Positions 1-12,075 of a stretch of 64,000 nucleotides of DNA are shown here, piece by piece (position 1 is the first letter of the stretch; each line of letters opens with the position of its first letter). A program made the position numbers and the translations under genes. Below the pieces are notes generated by a model. It had not been told where the DNA came from. It saw nothing but the letters and a program-made list of their open reading frames with translations, and made no database searches. Source of the stretch: Edolisoma coerulescens (taxonomy: Eukaryota; Chordata; Aves; Passeriformes; Campephagidae); contig VWZW01000522.1 in the NCBI GenBank assembly GCA_013397115.1, positions 1,462,091 through 1,526,090 on the forward strand. Reading direction: 5' to 3'.

Positions 1-3000
1 TGTATTTAAATATATTTATATAAACATAAAGGAGATGTTTAAAAACAGTGTAATGGCACAGCGTGCTATAATCTGAGTGTTTCTTTTGGTCTCCTTCTGC
101 CAGTTAATAAACAGCATGTAAAGTCAACTGCATAACCAATGCTCTAATTCAGAACATATCAAAAGGTTTGCGTGGGTGAGGTAAATTGGGCTGATAGTGA
201 GTCAGGAGCTGGCTGGATCCCTCATTTGTTCATTCAGAGCATTTTTTATGTAGAACTAATTTTCAAGTAGTAGAATTTTTGCAAAGAAAATGAAATCCTT
301 AAGGGGGCAATTTAGCTGGAGTCCTCTGAAACACAGTTCAACATGGATTGCCTTTTCACAGCTGTTTTGTGTGGAAAAGGATCTTAGGTTTTCATTCCCT
401 CAACACCTGCTTACTCTTTTCTGAAAGTGTATTACAGTGCACCCAGTGAACGAGCTGTTAGGAGTTAGTGGAGAAAGGGGTTAAATCATGATATGGGATA
501 TACTTCTTTGTTACTTGAAACTTGCTTTGCCTCCTACTCCCAGTGTCAGTGCCAAAAATTTTGGTTTGGGGCTTTCAGTGGTTGAAGTGTCCAAAAATGG
601 GATTAAAAACAACTACATCCATCCTCCCTGCAGCCCCTTGTGTGTAATGCTTGCTGTATTACTGGGGCAGGGTGTAGAGAAATCAGGAATTCAGGAGCTG
701 ATCTTCCAGTCCACACATATATACACAGACATGCACATTTATGTCTGGTTCCACTGTCCCTGCCCAGGCAATGGCAAACAGCATAGAGCCTGTTCTTTGG
801 TTTCAGAACATAATAATATCTTCTTCCTGGCCACAATGCTATTCATCACAGCCTTTTGCCAAATAACAGCCCTAAGTGGCCTGGAGGTCTTTCTGTGGAC
901 ACTGTTCCAGATTCAGTCTCCCAAAGAATATTTTGAAACATTCCAGTCCTAGAATATTTTCAGTCTCACTCAGAAAATCTCTCACTAACTAAATTCATCT
1001 CTTGGATCTTTGTTCTCTAAGAACCTGAGTCCCTTCTGTCTCAGTAGAAGTCTCGACAGAAAGGAGTTTTAGCTTCTTGCTTGCATCTCAAGTGCATGAT
1101 TTAAAAGGTTGGCTACACAAAGCAGGAACAATTGGAAGCTTTTTTCTGTATATGATCATAGGGATGGGAGAACATATTCGGAATAATTGTATCAGAAGGG
1201 AACCTTTTTAATTATGTTCCTTCCACCCTAACACATAAGCAAATAAAGTAGGACCACTGCAAAAGCATTGATTTAGCCTGACAGTTGGGCAAGTACAGAA
1301 GTGTTTATCATGGTGACATTACCAAGGCAGCCATTGCTAGAACATAGCTTGAAATAGCTGAAGAAAAAAATGTAGCTCTTATTTCAATTGGGACAATTTG
1401 CAAATACCCAAATCTTCTATTGTTTGAAGGGTTTATTTTGTGACACAGAACCTATAGTTACTGCACCCCGAAAGTTCTTTTTCATGATTAGCTGAAGCAC
1501 AGACAAATCATGAAAAGACAATTGTACACTTTCTTGTGTTGCTTTATGGGCTTTAAGTGCCTACAAAAAAGGATTCCTTATGCTTTAATTTCTCTTTATT
1601 TTTTTGACTGTAAAGACCCATGGGGTAAATGCCAGTCCCACAATCCTGCAGTTATATGGTTACTGTCAGCCTGCTCAAATGATGCTTCCTGTTCATTAGG
1701 CGTCCTTTCATCTGACAACAATGTACTGGCTTTGCTGCAATTCTTAGTCAACGCCCATCTCTTCAATAGCCTGTGAATAGTATTAAATAGTGTTTATGCT
1801 AGCTATTGTTGCCTTTTGTGTGGTTTGTCTAATTCACAGAGAAAAGTCTGCTTTTGTGGTCTAAGGCTGGCTACGTCATGGCACGCCATGTGCCTTCTGA
1901 TGGGATCCATTCCTGCTGAGTGATAACATTACAGGTCTGAACTCCTTTGCAATACAATCCAGCATTCTTAACACAGTCAATACACTCACAGGCAATCTAG
2001 TTTACTCTTTATATTAAGAGGTTTATGGAGACAAAGCTCATCTAAATACCTGCTCGTGAAACAAATAAGATGAATTCAACCGATTAGAGAATTACTTCCC
2101 AGCTCCCACACAACTACACAATGAGCACCAGAAATCAAAAATTAAAAAAAATACTGAAGCTGAGCAGGGAATGCCCAAATACCCCAGGTAGAGTCATTCT
2201 GCACACAAACACGGCACATTTTAGCAAATAGGGTGGCATTACTGTTCCTAGTTAAGACGAGGCTTAATACTGGAGTCAAAGCGTCTGCTTTTCTTTGCTT
2301 AAACTACTCACAAAAGAGAAAGGATATTGTACGGATGATTACATTATCCCGTGGCTCAGGAGCCTTTGCAGGGCAGGTATGTTGCTGTGCCTTGAAAGGG
2401 CTTTTGATGTAAGCAGATCATTAGAGGCTCAATGTGTAACTGATCCTTGGCTGTCTCTGGCTTTTTCAGTATATGGGTTATTCTTATCTAACCGTATGCT
2501 CCCTGTTCTAGGTATCTAAAATCTTATTGTTCTCCTTCCCTCCCTCCTCTCTCCTTCCCTCCCTCAGTCCCTCCCTCCAACCTTGTCGCTGTACAACTGA
2601 AGTTGGTTTCCAGCTTTGCCTTGGGAAGCGTACAAATACATATAAATGCAACTGGAAAGTGAGTCTTACACTGCTAAATAGTGCCATTTGTTTGTCCCAG
2701 GAGTTGTTATCCTTCATGCGTCACGCTTTGAACAAGATCAAGAGTGGCTTCTAAAAAATATGGCAATGAAAAGAATGCACACAAATAGTAATTATTGCTC
2801 TGTAGCTGCTCAAGCTATAATACCCTCCGTGGCCAGAAGCAAGCAGGGAGGCAGGGGACTGGGTGGGGCTGGGAGTAGGTGGAAGCTGAGCTTTGTTCTC
2901 TGTGCATCACAGGAGAACATTCAGATTACCCTTCTGATCAGCATAACCATACCTGCACCTCTCAGAGGTACTGTGGGCCACATCCACAAAGGCATTCAGG

Positions 3001-6000
3001 ACTGTGAAGCCCCTGGCAAACAAGGGGCACTGGGGGTGAAGACCCACAAACAGCCTGGAGGTAGACTTCTTCACCTGAAGTGGCCACTCTTTCGAGTCAG
3101 TTGGAAGAGACTACTTGCTTCATTCTCCTGCTGACCCCTGACATTGTTCTGTTGAAGTACACAGCTTTTTCTTGCTACTTCCAGTAAGAGAGTGGGATAA
3201 CCAGCACAGAAATGGACACTGTAGACATCTAAAATCTGGAAAGATGAATCCTTCCCAAGTGTACTTCTGTCCAGGTTCTGCTGTCCTCAGATTAAAAGCT
3301 GTTTTATCCAGACAGATAGCATAGAAAAGGCATGAAGTCCTTATTAATTATCTTTTTTGGTTTTTAAGCTTCTGAGTGTCTCCAAGCTACACAGAAGGCA
3401 GTCGTTCTTTCCATCTTAGAGTGAAAAAATGAATACAAAAATCTGTCATAACAACATGAAAGCATTTCCTGAATTACAGCCCTGACTTCTGAATGTGTTC
3501 ACCTGAAATGAGTCAGTGCAAGTGGAAACTGTGTTACCATAGAACAAGGAGGAACCTGACAGTCTAGAGCAGTTGCTAGATAAGAGCATTTTCCCTGCAT
3601 TCAGACCACCCTCCTATGGAAACAAGATGAGAAAATGCTCACCCAGAGTCAGTAAATGAAAGCGAGTCCATGTCCTGCACAAATGCATTACCTTATTCTG
3701 CTCCTGAAAATGAATGAGGTGGGCTTTGACTAACGCTTTCAGCAGCAGGCATTGGGAATGAACTAGGGTTGTCAGGAAAGATCATTGATTTTGCAGGACC
3801 CATCCAAGTTGTACGTTATAGTTTGGAGAAAGAGCACTCCCTTTTCAAAAGATAATTTTTCAATGCACTGCCCATGTTTGTGCTTTTGTGCAAGCAATAA
3901 TGGTTTCATAAATGTTTTATGTGATCAGGGTTTAGCTATACCTGGAAAGTTGGCAATTCTGACTAGATTTTACAGATACCAACTTTTTTTTTGCCATTAA
4001 TACCTTTTTTTTCCTTTTCTGTTTATGTTCCCAGATTGATTTCCAATAGTTAATATTTAAACAATAAAGGCAACTTCAGTTTTCAAATCTGCAAATAGGA
4101 CAGACAATGTATGCAACCTCCTCATTGATTGACTCTTCTGTTTTTATAGATTCACCCTCTTGAAAGAGTCATTAAACACCAGAGAAAATGATTTGTTGCC
4201 ATTGATTACATGACATACTGCTCTGACATACACAGTTTTTATATCTAAGTTATTAATTATGTTGTTAATGTAATTTGCAGACCACAAGATAAATCATTCA
4301 GCTTCTGACTGGATATTACTGGATATATTGCATATATAAATACATCTCTGGATGTGAAGGTAACTGTTACCAAGAGTAATAGATGAGAAGGCTTCTAGTT
4401 TGCCTATAAATCATTATGAGCTAAGGAAAACTTCCTCTGGCCATTTATTTTATTATCTTGGAAATGCTGAGTTTCTCAACGTCTTTGCCATTTATGTGCT
4501 ACAGTGATGCACATAATCACTTCATTTCAATACAGAGGAAACACTTGCAATTGTTCTGTTCATGCTCCATCCTCATTCTCTCAAGAATTTCACAGTTTAA
4601 GGTTAATAAGCTACAGGACATAAAAAGTCAAGCTTAATTTGCGTCCTCCCAAAGGCTTCACTAAACAATTGTTTTCCCTCTTCTGGTGTTGGACACCTTG
4701 TGCTAGCTTCATTCTCTGTAACTTTCTTTTCCTAGCAATGATTGCCAAGGAACAAATTATGACAGCCAGTGTCAAAAATGTGTGCCATGGTAGTCTGCTG
4801 CCACTAGTGACAGACTCGTGTTTCAAAGTGGAGGTCTCCGTATTTGTACCAACAAATTATTTTTAAAAGTTCCTCCTGTTTTGTACTTCATTTCAACAGG
4901 TCTGGCTCTTTCCCTTATTTCAGAAGGGTTTAGCAGCAACTATTCAGCAGTTACCCTGGGAGCACGCTGCAGATTATGCATGCTTGCCTGACATTTGACA
5001 GATGCCCTTAAAAGGCTCAGTTTCCTTTTCACAGAGGCCAGGGGGCTGAGGAGGGTGGAGGGCTAGAAACATTTTTGAAGTGAGTGACATATGTTTAAAT
5101 GTCAAGGTGGTCTTACTGAATCGCTAAGCACAACCCTTGAACACTGAAGCAGAGGGAAATGTCCTTTTTAGCTAGAGCTAACAATTCACATTTTTTAATA
5201 TTCTTGATCCCAGAGATGACACAGTCCTTCATTTGGAGAGGAAGCTGAATGCTGAAGACTAAATTTTGTTGCCAGTATATGCTAAGACTCCTCTGAAAGT
5301 CTCTACATGTGAATAGTGAATAAAACATGTTTTATAAGAGGCATTGCTGAAAGTGTGAAACTCAAGGAGGTAAATTATCTTCCCTCCCTGCTCAGCTCTG
5401 TCCATGCAGAGGTTGACATTGAATGTTGGTACAGTAATGATAAACAAAGCCACAACTGCACCTGGGATAAGACCTGAGTGTAAGGAGGAGAATTACTCAT
5501 CTTTAACAGGTTTCTTGGCTTAGAAAATGTTCAGCATCCTGATAACAGGGCTTGATACAAAGGTCTTCAACATCATGGTTGATATTTTTAAGAGTGTTAG
5601 TGCCACAGTCATTCCCAGATTGAAACAGCGAGGTGGCCTCAAAGAAGGGAGCTGGTCCTGGGTTGGGATCTGGGCGTACATCCTGGAGGAGTCCTATCCA
5701 CAGAAGGAGCCACACATCCCCTCACTTCTTCCCTTTCCTTTGGCTCAGGGCCCACCAAAAGGCAAGCTGTAGGCTCAAAGTGTGTGCAAGTCTAAGTTCA
5801 AATGTGTGTTCAAATCCCCAGTGCAGATGACTGGCGAGCCACAGTCAGGAGCATGTTCCTATATGTTTCAGCAGCTGAAATGCAGAGACCCTAAAAGTTA
5901 GTAAGTTGCATTTGAAAATGTGTTCCTTAAAGATAGCAATTATTGGGTCTAGTGACCCCTTATAAAACCAACAGAAGTATTCCTGCTGTCAATGAGTATG

Positions 6001-7556
6001 CAGGTTTAAACCCCTCCAGCAGACATTATGTCTGCTTTTAATGAATTAATTATTTTGAGTACTGTGTACAAATTTCATGCTCCTATGGGACTAGCAATAC
6101 AAGTCAGAGTAAGGAATGGTGCAGGCAGCCCTGGTTCAAGGTTCAGTGCCCAACAGTCCTTATCAATCTTAGACTTGATTTGTCCTGAGTAGATATCGCC
6201 AATTATGTCATGGTAGCTGCGGTAGATAGATATCTCCTTGGGAGGAAAATAATGACCAGCGTCATTTTGACTTCCCATCTAAATTGAATTTGAACTGAAC
6301 TCTCTGGAGAAACACAACTACTGCATTAAACAACTGATGGAATTAATGCTCTCATTGATCCTGCTCATCATTACAGATGTGTGCCCTTCCATCTGCATCC
6401 AACTTCTCCATCTTAGGCAGCCAAACTGTGGCCCTGGTTGGGCAGAACGTGCGGGCTTTTCCAGCTGTGCAAAACGGTACCAGCCCTGCTGCTGGTCTCA
6501 CAGTTGCTCTGGGTTCACGCTGGTGTGAATAAGTGGAAGTAGAGGTTGGGTGATGGATGAGATGCGGAGGCAATTTCCCCTTATTTGCTTCAGTGTCTCC
6601 TTTTAAATGCAAGTAGAAAGCGGAAAATGAAAACAACAGTGTCAGTTAACATTGATGAATAAGTTTAAAATTCAAGTTTATGTTATAAAATGCATATCAG
6701 CAAATTTGTGTTTTGCTATTCATTTGTATGACACCAAGTTTCTGAGAAGAGTGGCTATAATATGGAAATAGCTCCTGTCTATCAGATGGTGATTGAATGT
6801 TTAACAGGGCCCACGGCTACAGTACAGTGAAAGCTACAGTCAGGTATTCACTGGTTGCACACAGACTTCCCCACTTGGACACTCTGGAATAAAGGCCTTT
6901 AATCACTATTTGTTGCATTTACTCACAAAAGAATTGTTATGGTGTTTTTTTCAGGAGAGTTTTGTTAAAGACCATTGGGAGATAGAGGATGAAACACTCA
7001 ACATTTCAGGGATATCACGTTTTTATTCTTGATGTTTTGAAATTTTAGAAGGTTTTTTAAAAGGTCTTTATGCTCTGACCAATAACATACACAGATATGT
7101 AAAAGATTTAACTGCTAAAGGCTACTTTTTTTTCTGTTTTCTTTAATTCCTCCTATCCAGAATAGCAGATAATTTTTAAGAGGATTAATCAAAGTAGACA
7201 TTGATTAAAATGTATGAAAAGAAAGTTTCAGAAAACTAAAAGGAATCTTTTTACTCTATCAGTTTATTCACACAAATTGTCTTTGTGACTGATAAGGAGG
7301 GCAGGAGGTAGATGAGCAGAGAGGAAAGAACAGCAGCCTAGGAGTGATGACAAAAGGTGCTGGAAGGGTCCCAGATTGTCAGCACAATGCAGGAAGGGAG
7401 TGGAGGACAGCATGCTGATATCCCTTCCTCTGTGCAGCTTGTGTGAGGGCCCTGATGGATGTGAGAAGTGAGGCTAAGAAGACAAAATATTGATGAGCTG
7501 TTAAAGGGAGGTGGGGTCATGAAATAAGCCCAAGAGTCTGAGGAAGAGAAACCATA
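1..7556. other. Unannotated AT-rich non-coding sequence
   Basis: No gene, RNA gene or transposon is recognisable here on either strand. The longest ATG-initiated frame runs 488-952 (154 codons, plus strand). It has no domain I recognise, and a 77-codon frame lies antisense inside it, so I treat it as chance. Composition is AT-rich with few CpGs, as expected for avian intergenic or intronic DNA. The only clear low-complexity tract is the pyrimidine run near 2.55 kb. Exons too short or diverged to see by eye cannot be excluded. Confidence 0.6.
2530..2578 (+). repeat. Polypyrimidine (CCT/CCCT-rich) low-complexity tract
   Basis: About 49 bases are almost entirely C and T on the plus strand, in imperfect TCCCTCC-type units. 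Such purine/pyrimidine mirror tracts are common microsatellite derivatives. No function is implied. Confidence 0.85.
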
Positions 7557-8260
7557 TCATGGAATCATAGAATGGCTTGTGTTGGAAGGGACCGTTAAAG
7601 GTTATCGAGTCCAACCTCCCTGCCATGGGCTGGGACACCTTCCACCAGACCAGGTTGCTCAAAGTCCCATCCAGTCCTCTGATAATCTTCTTGTCCCTAC
7701 TCTGGGCTCACTCCAACAGATCTACATCGTTTTTATATCGAGAAATTTCTCTGTATTCCTCACAGGTTACCAGTCCTTGCTTCCATCCTCTGTAGGCTTC
7801 TTTTTTGTGTTTGAGATTGTCCAGGAGCTCCCTGTTCATCCTTGCAGGTTTTCTGCCATTTTTACCCAACTTTCTTTTTGTCGGGATGCATCGCTCCTGA
7901 GCTTCGAGGAGGTGATCTTTGAATATTAACCATCTTCCTTGGGCTGCTCTTCCCTCCAGGGCTTTATCTCATGATTCTCTATGCACAGCCTTGAAGAGGA
8001 TAAAGTCTGCTCTCCTGAAAGTCCAAGGTAGTGAGCTTGCTGTGTGATCTCCTCCCTGTCCTAAGCAGTGACCACCTCATGGTCATTACAGCCCAGGTTT
8101 CTCCTGAGCTCCCCATTCCCCACCAGTCTCATCTTGTTGGTGAAAACAAGGTCCAGTGGCTGGAACTGCTGGAATTCCTTTGTGTTGCTCTCCAGGTGCT
8201 CTCCTGCTGACCTGTGATCACTCTCTGGACTCTGGGTGTCTACCGCTGGCCCTGTCATCA
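7557..8260 (-). mobile_element. CR1 LINE, internally deleted (3' end joined to endonuclease-region remnant)
   Basis: CR1 is the main LINE of birds. It is a non-LTR retrotransposon with an ORF2 carrying endonuclease and reverse transcriptase, and a 3' end made of short ATTCTATGA-type units. Read on the minus strand, 7557-7740 resembles the CR1 3' tail: it ends in the CATTCTATGATTCC signature, preceded by the typical 'ggttggac...ggtcccttcc'-like context. From about 7755 to 8260 the sequence instead resembles the endonuclease and adjoining linker part of CR1 ORF2, including a degraded conserved NDHEVV-like motif. The RT-coding sequence expected between these parts is missing, so the copy was internally deleted near 7740-7755 or is two nested fragments. 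The outer (5') limit near 8260 is approximate, because similarity fades there. Family assignment is by pattern memory, not by search. Confidence 0.85.
7755..8260 (-). pseudogene. Decayed CR1 ORF2 endonuclease-region remnant
   Basis: A minus-strand open frame spanning 8061-8423 contains LDLVFTNKMRLVGNGEL followed by LGCNDHEVV. This matches the layout of the C-terminal APE-type endonuclease block of CR1 ORF2 (LDLVLTNK..., then a G-C-S-D-H motif). The catalytic-motif serine is replaced by asparagine, and the frame breaks downstream. The nick-making endonuclease is certainly dead: upstream catalytic blocks and the whole RT domain are absent. The stretch 7755-8060 continues the same ORF2 region with stops and frameshifts. 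The part of the frame beyond about 8260 does not look like CR1 and may be unrelated flank or badly decayed sequence. Confidence 0.75.
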
Positions 8261-9186
8261 AACTGGTAGGAGTGGGATGGATTGGGTTCCCCTCCCCCAG
8301 CAACGTTATTTTTTCCTCTTTATCAGCTTGGCAAGCCTGTGACTGAAGATGCTCTTGTCCCTCTCTGACATATGGACTCCATGAGCCCCCAGTAGAATGT
8401 TTAAGTCCAGTATCATTTAGCACCAGTGTTGTTTAAGTCCTTAAAGTTAGTTAATTTGTTTATCCCTGTTCTTTTTCCTTATTAGATTATTTCAGTCTTC
8501 ATTTTGGCTGCAAAACTTATTTTGAACATTCAGGGAAAATCTATTCATATGCTATTTTCTAATAGACCTTAATTATAAGAAATTAAATGATCCTCCAAAC
8601 CTCCTATAGATTTCTCTTTCCTCAAGATGCACTTCTCACTGAGGAAGTGGCATGGCAAATGTAGTGTTGTCTGTTAATAAAATGCACATAGATAAAAGAC
8701 ACAAAATTAACATATCACAAGATTACGAAATCACAAATTCTATTCAGTCTTCTGTTCCATTTGCCTTCCTGTCAGTTATTAATTTGACCTCTGCAAATAT
8801 TCTTTGCAGGACGTCACATGGTTATAAATCAGCAAAGCATTCAAAATTGCAGTCAAATCTCCAAAATACTAAAGTAGCCTTATAGTGTAAAGTCAAGCGT
8901 TCAGCTGCTGGTAGTGCAATTAAAAGTCTAATGGTCTCCACAGGCTAAGAGAGTAGAATTTTGCTGAAGATTGCATGGCAAGCATGGAGTGCAGCTGGAG
9001 CAGGATGCAGTTTACATGACCCAGGGGTTCCCCAACTCTAGAGACACTTTGTATCTTCTTGCCACTTGTTGCCACATTTTCTTTCATTCCTGATTTATAA
9101 CTTCAGTCTTGTTCATGGTAACATTTGTAAATTTTAGGCAAGTAAAACAAAGGGATAGGTGATATATTCCTCAGCATAGGAAATCT
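8261..9186. other. Spacer between two opposed CR1 copies
   Basis: About 0.9 kb of AT-rich sequence with no recognisable gene or repeat. The first 150 bases may be further decayed CR1. It forms part of the loop between the inverted CR1 copies at 7557-8260 and 9187-9622. Confidence 0.5.
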
Positions 9187-9622
9187 GTTGGAGAGGGACC
9201 AAAGGAGGATCACAGAGATGATTAGAGGGCTGAACCACCTCTTCTATGAAGATAGGCTGAGAGAGACGGGATTGTTCAGCCTGGAGAAGACAGAGTTCCA
9301 GGGACATCTTACAGCAGCCTTCCAGTACCTGAAGGGGACCTATAGGACCGATGGGGATAAAGTTTTTAGCTGGGTCTGTCGTGATAGGACAAGGGATAAT
9401 GGTTTTAAACTAAAAGAGAGTAGATTTTTACAGTGAGGGTGGTGAAACACTGGCACAGGTTGCCCAAAGATGTAGTAGATGCAACATCCCTGGCAACTTT
9501 CAAGGTCAGGCTGGATGGGGCTCTGAGCAAACTGATCTGGTTGAGGGTCCTGCTCATTTGCAGGAGGATCGGACTAGGCAACCTTTAAAAGTCCCTTTCA
9601 GCCCAAACCATTCTATGATTTT
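9187..9622 (+). mobile_element. CR1 LINE 3' fragment (5'-truncated)
   Basis: The plus strand follows the canonical avian CR1 3' region. It starts with 'gagagggaccaaaggagg', runs through 'gaagataggctgagagag', 'gttcagcctggagaaga' and 'ccttccagtacctgaagggg', and ends at 'accattctatgatt', the terminal unit CR1 uses for target-primed reverse transcription. Length is about 436 bp, a normal 5'-truncated copy. Near 9420-9435 it lacks a short block that family members usually carry between the AGAGTAGATTT-like and GTGAGGGTGG motifs, suggesting an internal deletion of a few tens of bases. No intact coding sequence remains. An 82-codon frame at 9188-9436 is a by-product of the repeat. Confidence 0.93.
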
Positions 9623-10419
9623 TAAGACCTGTGTAGCTTACTGTTTATAGACTTTCCTATCCACAGAAGAGACTATTAATATTTTAGCTGAAGAGTAACT
9701 GGCGGAAGTAAGATTCCTCTTCTTTATCACCCATACGTGCAGAAAGAGTGAAAAAACTACTCTCTAGGCCATGGAGGAGCCCTGCAAATACCTGTGGGTG
9801 CAATTTGTGACTCTGCGGGTGGGTTCTGTCCAGAGGACAACAGGCAGGAGTGATGTTCATTTGGCACACCTGTGCTGAAAAGCAGTGATACGGAACAGGT
9901 GGCTCTTGGATGTGTCAAAGCAGGGACAAAAGTGTAGTTTCAATTCCTTGTAATCCCAAGTCCACTTGTCCGTGAACACCACCAACAATTTACCAGAGTT
10001 TAACCATTTGCTGCTTCTCAAGCGAACCTCCATAAATGACATGGGACATACCCTCAGCCTGCAGCAGGGACAAGGTGGGGTGTTCCTGGGAAAACCTACA
10101 CAGAAGGAAACTGCTTAACAAGCAGATTATTAAACCTGGTGAGTCAATCCCATTCCAGCACCTACCCTCGGACAGCCCTTTATGGCAAAAGAGAAGTCTC
10201 TTCCAGGTCCTCAGGATCCACACAGTGACTGCAAAAGGCAGCTTCGCTTCTCACCTTGCAAATCAGTCCTGGTGTCCTCTTCTTATATTTCTGCTAAATC
10301 CAAGAACAGGGGTATAAAGCTGTAGATAGGCACCTGCAGGAGCTGATGTGCCTCTCCCTATCTGCCTGGAGGCTCTCCATGTGGATGCTGTTACCAGCAT
10401 CTCTCTTTGCCAATACATT

Positions 10420-10760
10420 TTTCCATTCATCTTCCTTTAAAAAGTGTTGCAGAGCAGTTAACAGCTTCAAGAGGAAATGTTGTCATTGCTAATGTTTAGG
10501 GATTAGAAAACGTTAGTTCCATGCAAATTATACTTAATTAGTGCTGTAAGATAATAATTATTTTTCATTAATAGAGTCCTAAATCTTTGAAAGCCTTAAA
10601 TACTGTGTATCTCATTATGCTACACAGTACAAAACCAGTGAAACCCTTTCATTAATTCATTAATGATTAGTTGGAAAAGCAATATGACAGATTATTTTAC
10701 ATGTTAGCAAGTACTATTAGTACACTCATATACACAGCTTAATTTAGAATTCTAATATTA
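10420..10760. promoter_or_regulatory. Possible conserved non-coding element (homeodomain/POU-site cluster)
   Basis: This AT-rich block has no simple repeat character and is crowded with homeodomain-type TAAT/ATTA cores. These include a doubled ATTAATTCATTAATGATTAG stretch at 10651-10670 and a perfect ATGCAAAT octamer (POU site) at 10521-10528. Such composition is typical of vertebrate developmental enhancers in gene deserts. Motif density alone is weak evidence in AT-rich DNA. Boundaries are guesses. Confidence 0.25.
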
Positions 10761-11783
10761 GACTTTTAATTCTTCAGTCATGGAAATTGAGCAGAAAATG
10801 ACTATGAAGATAAATTTTCATTGGATATTTTTTTTCAGCCACACTTTCTACCACGTACTCCTTTTTTACAATTCACAGAATAAGAAAAAAAATTAAATAT
10901 GTCTTTAACATGGAGGAATACTTTTTTTTTTTTTTAAACTAGGTATCGTTTAGTTAATGGATGTCCAGTTAGGCAAAATGTCAAAATCAGGAGTGCCATA
11001 CTTTTGAAAGCAGCGAATCCTCTCTCAACTCAGCTGAGAGACCAGGCAGTTAAGAGTCTAAGTCTTAAGCAACTAAATCAGACCTTTAGTCATGGACTTC
11101 TACACTTTCCTAAGGAACAAATGCCAGGAAAATGAGGTTAAGTTGCATGAAAGTAAGTTAATGAACATCATCTTTTTGGAGAGAGAAAGAGAGAATGAGA
11201 GAAAGCATGAGTCTTGTTCTCTTCACACTTCTGTCTCAAGAGCAGACAAAGAAGAACACCTAGAAGCAGTCTGGGTTGGGTCAGGCAGACAGCACCCTAA
11301 AAGCACCTTTATCACCCTGTGACTGTTCCCTGCAGGTCTACAGCTCAGACACAGACCCTTGTTTGGATGGGAGAGCTGGGACCATGATGCTGTGTGGTGG
11401 GTGCTCCCACAGCCAGGCTCTGACTCTGTTACCCCCCTGTGCGTGGTCAGACTGCTCAGGTCATTGAGTCTAATTTAACTGCAGTTATCACTAGACATAA
11501 AAAGTGGATGACTGAAGAAAAAGTCACACATGTTTCTGCCTGAATGCACTCTTGCAGCAAAGCGAGCCAAGATTACATGCACATCCACTGTTGCTCTATA
11601 TTTGTGAAATGCACATGAAATAGGGAAAAAATGTCTTTAAATGAAGGCTCTGGAAATATCTGTTGGCAAAGAAGATATTTTGCAGGACATTCTGCAGTAA
11701 CTTCTGTTTGGTGGACAGGACTCTTGTTCTACTCTTAAAATAGAAGAAGAAATTCACAGATCAACTCTGCTTAAATAGATGTT

Positions 11784-11793
11784 GGGGGGGGGG
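11784..11793 (+). repeat. G10 homopolymer
   Basis: Ten consecutive guanines in AT-rich flanks. A similar G9 run occurs at 25897-25905. Both are likely length-variable. Confidence 0.9.
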
Positions 11794-12049
11794 AAAGCAC
11801 AGAAGGATACCTGTCAGCCACCAGGTATTTTCTTCATTTCCTATCCCTTCAAGGTTTTGGATAGTCTTTGGTGGTTGCAGGGCTCTACTCAGGTGTACCT
11901 ACACTAAATGGAGAGTTCCTGCTTTCCATAAAACTTTGTCAAAACATAGGCTTTCCTTTTCACAAGGAAGTCCATCCTTTTGAAATGTGCTTTGATCACA
12001 TTGCAATATCAAGTCAGGGAGCTATTGTTATACCTGTGCCAAATAAAAA

Positions 12050-12075
12050 ACCCAACCAACCAACCAACCAACCAA
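12050..12075 (+). repeat. (CCAA)n tetranucleotide microsatellite
   Basis: About six CCAA units follow an A-run and lead into an A-rich CAAA tract. It is a short tandem repeat with no coding meaning, although an open frame passes through it. Confidence 0.9.

Noticed and set aside
488..952. 154-codon ATG open frame
   Set aside because: It has no recognised domain and an antisense open frame lies inside it. The length is within chance expectation for 64 kb.
2688..3134. 148-codon plus-strand frame preceded by a TTGTTTGTCCCAG acceptor-like word
   Set aside because: It starts at TTG, the composition is not protein-like, and there is no polyadenylation signal or partner exon. Acceptor-like words are common by chance.
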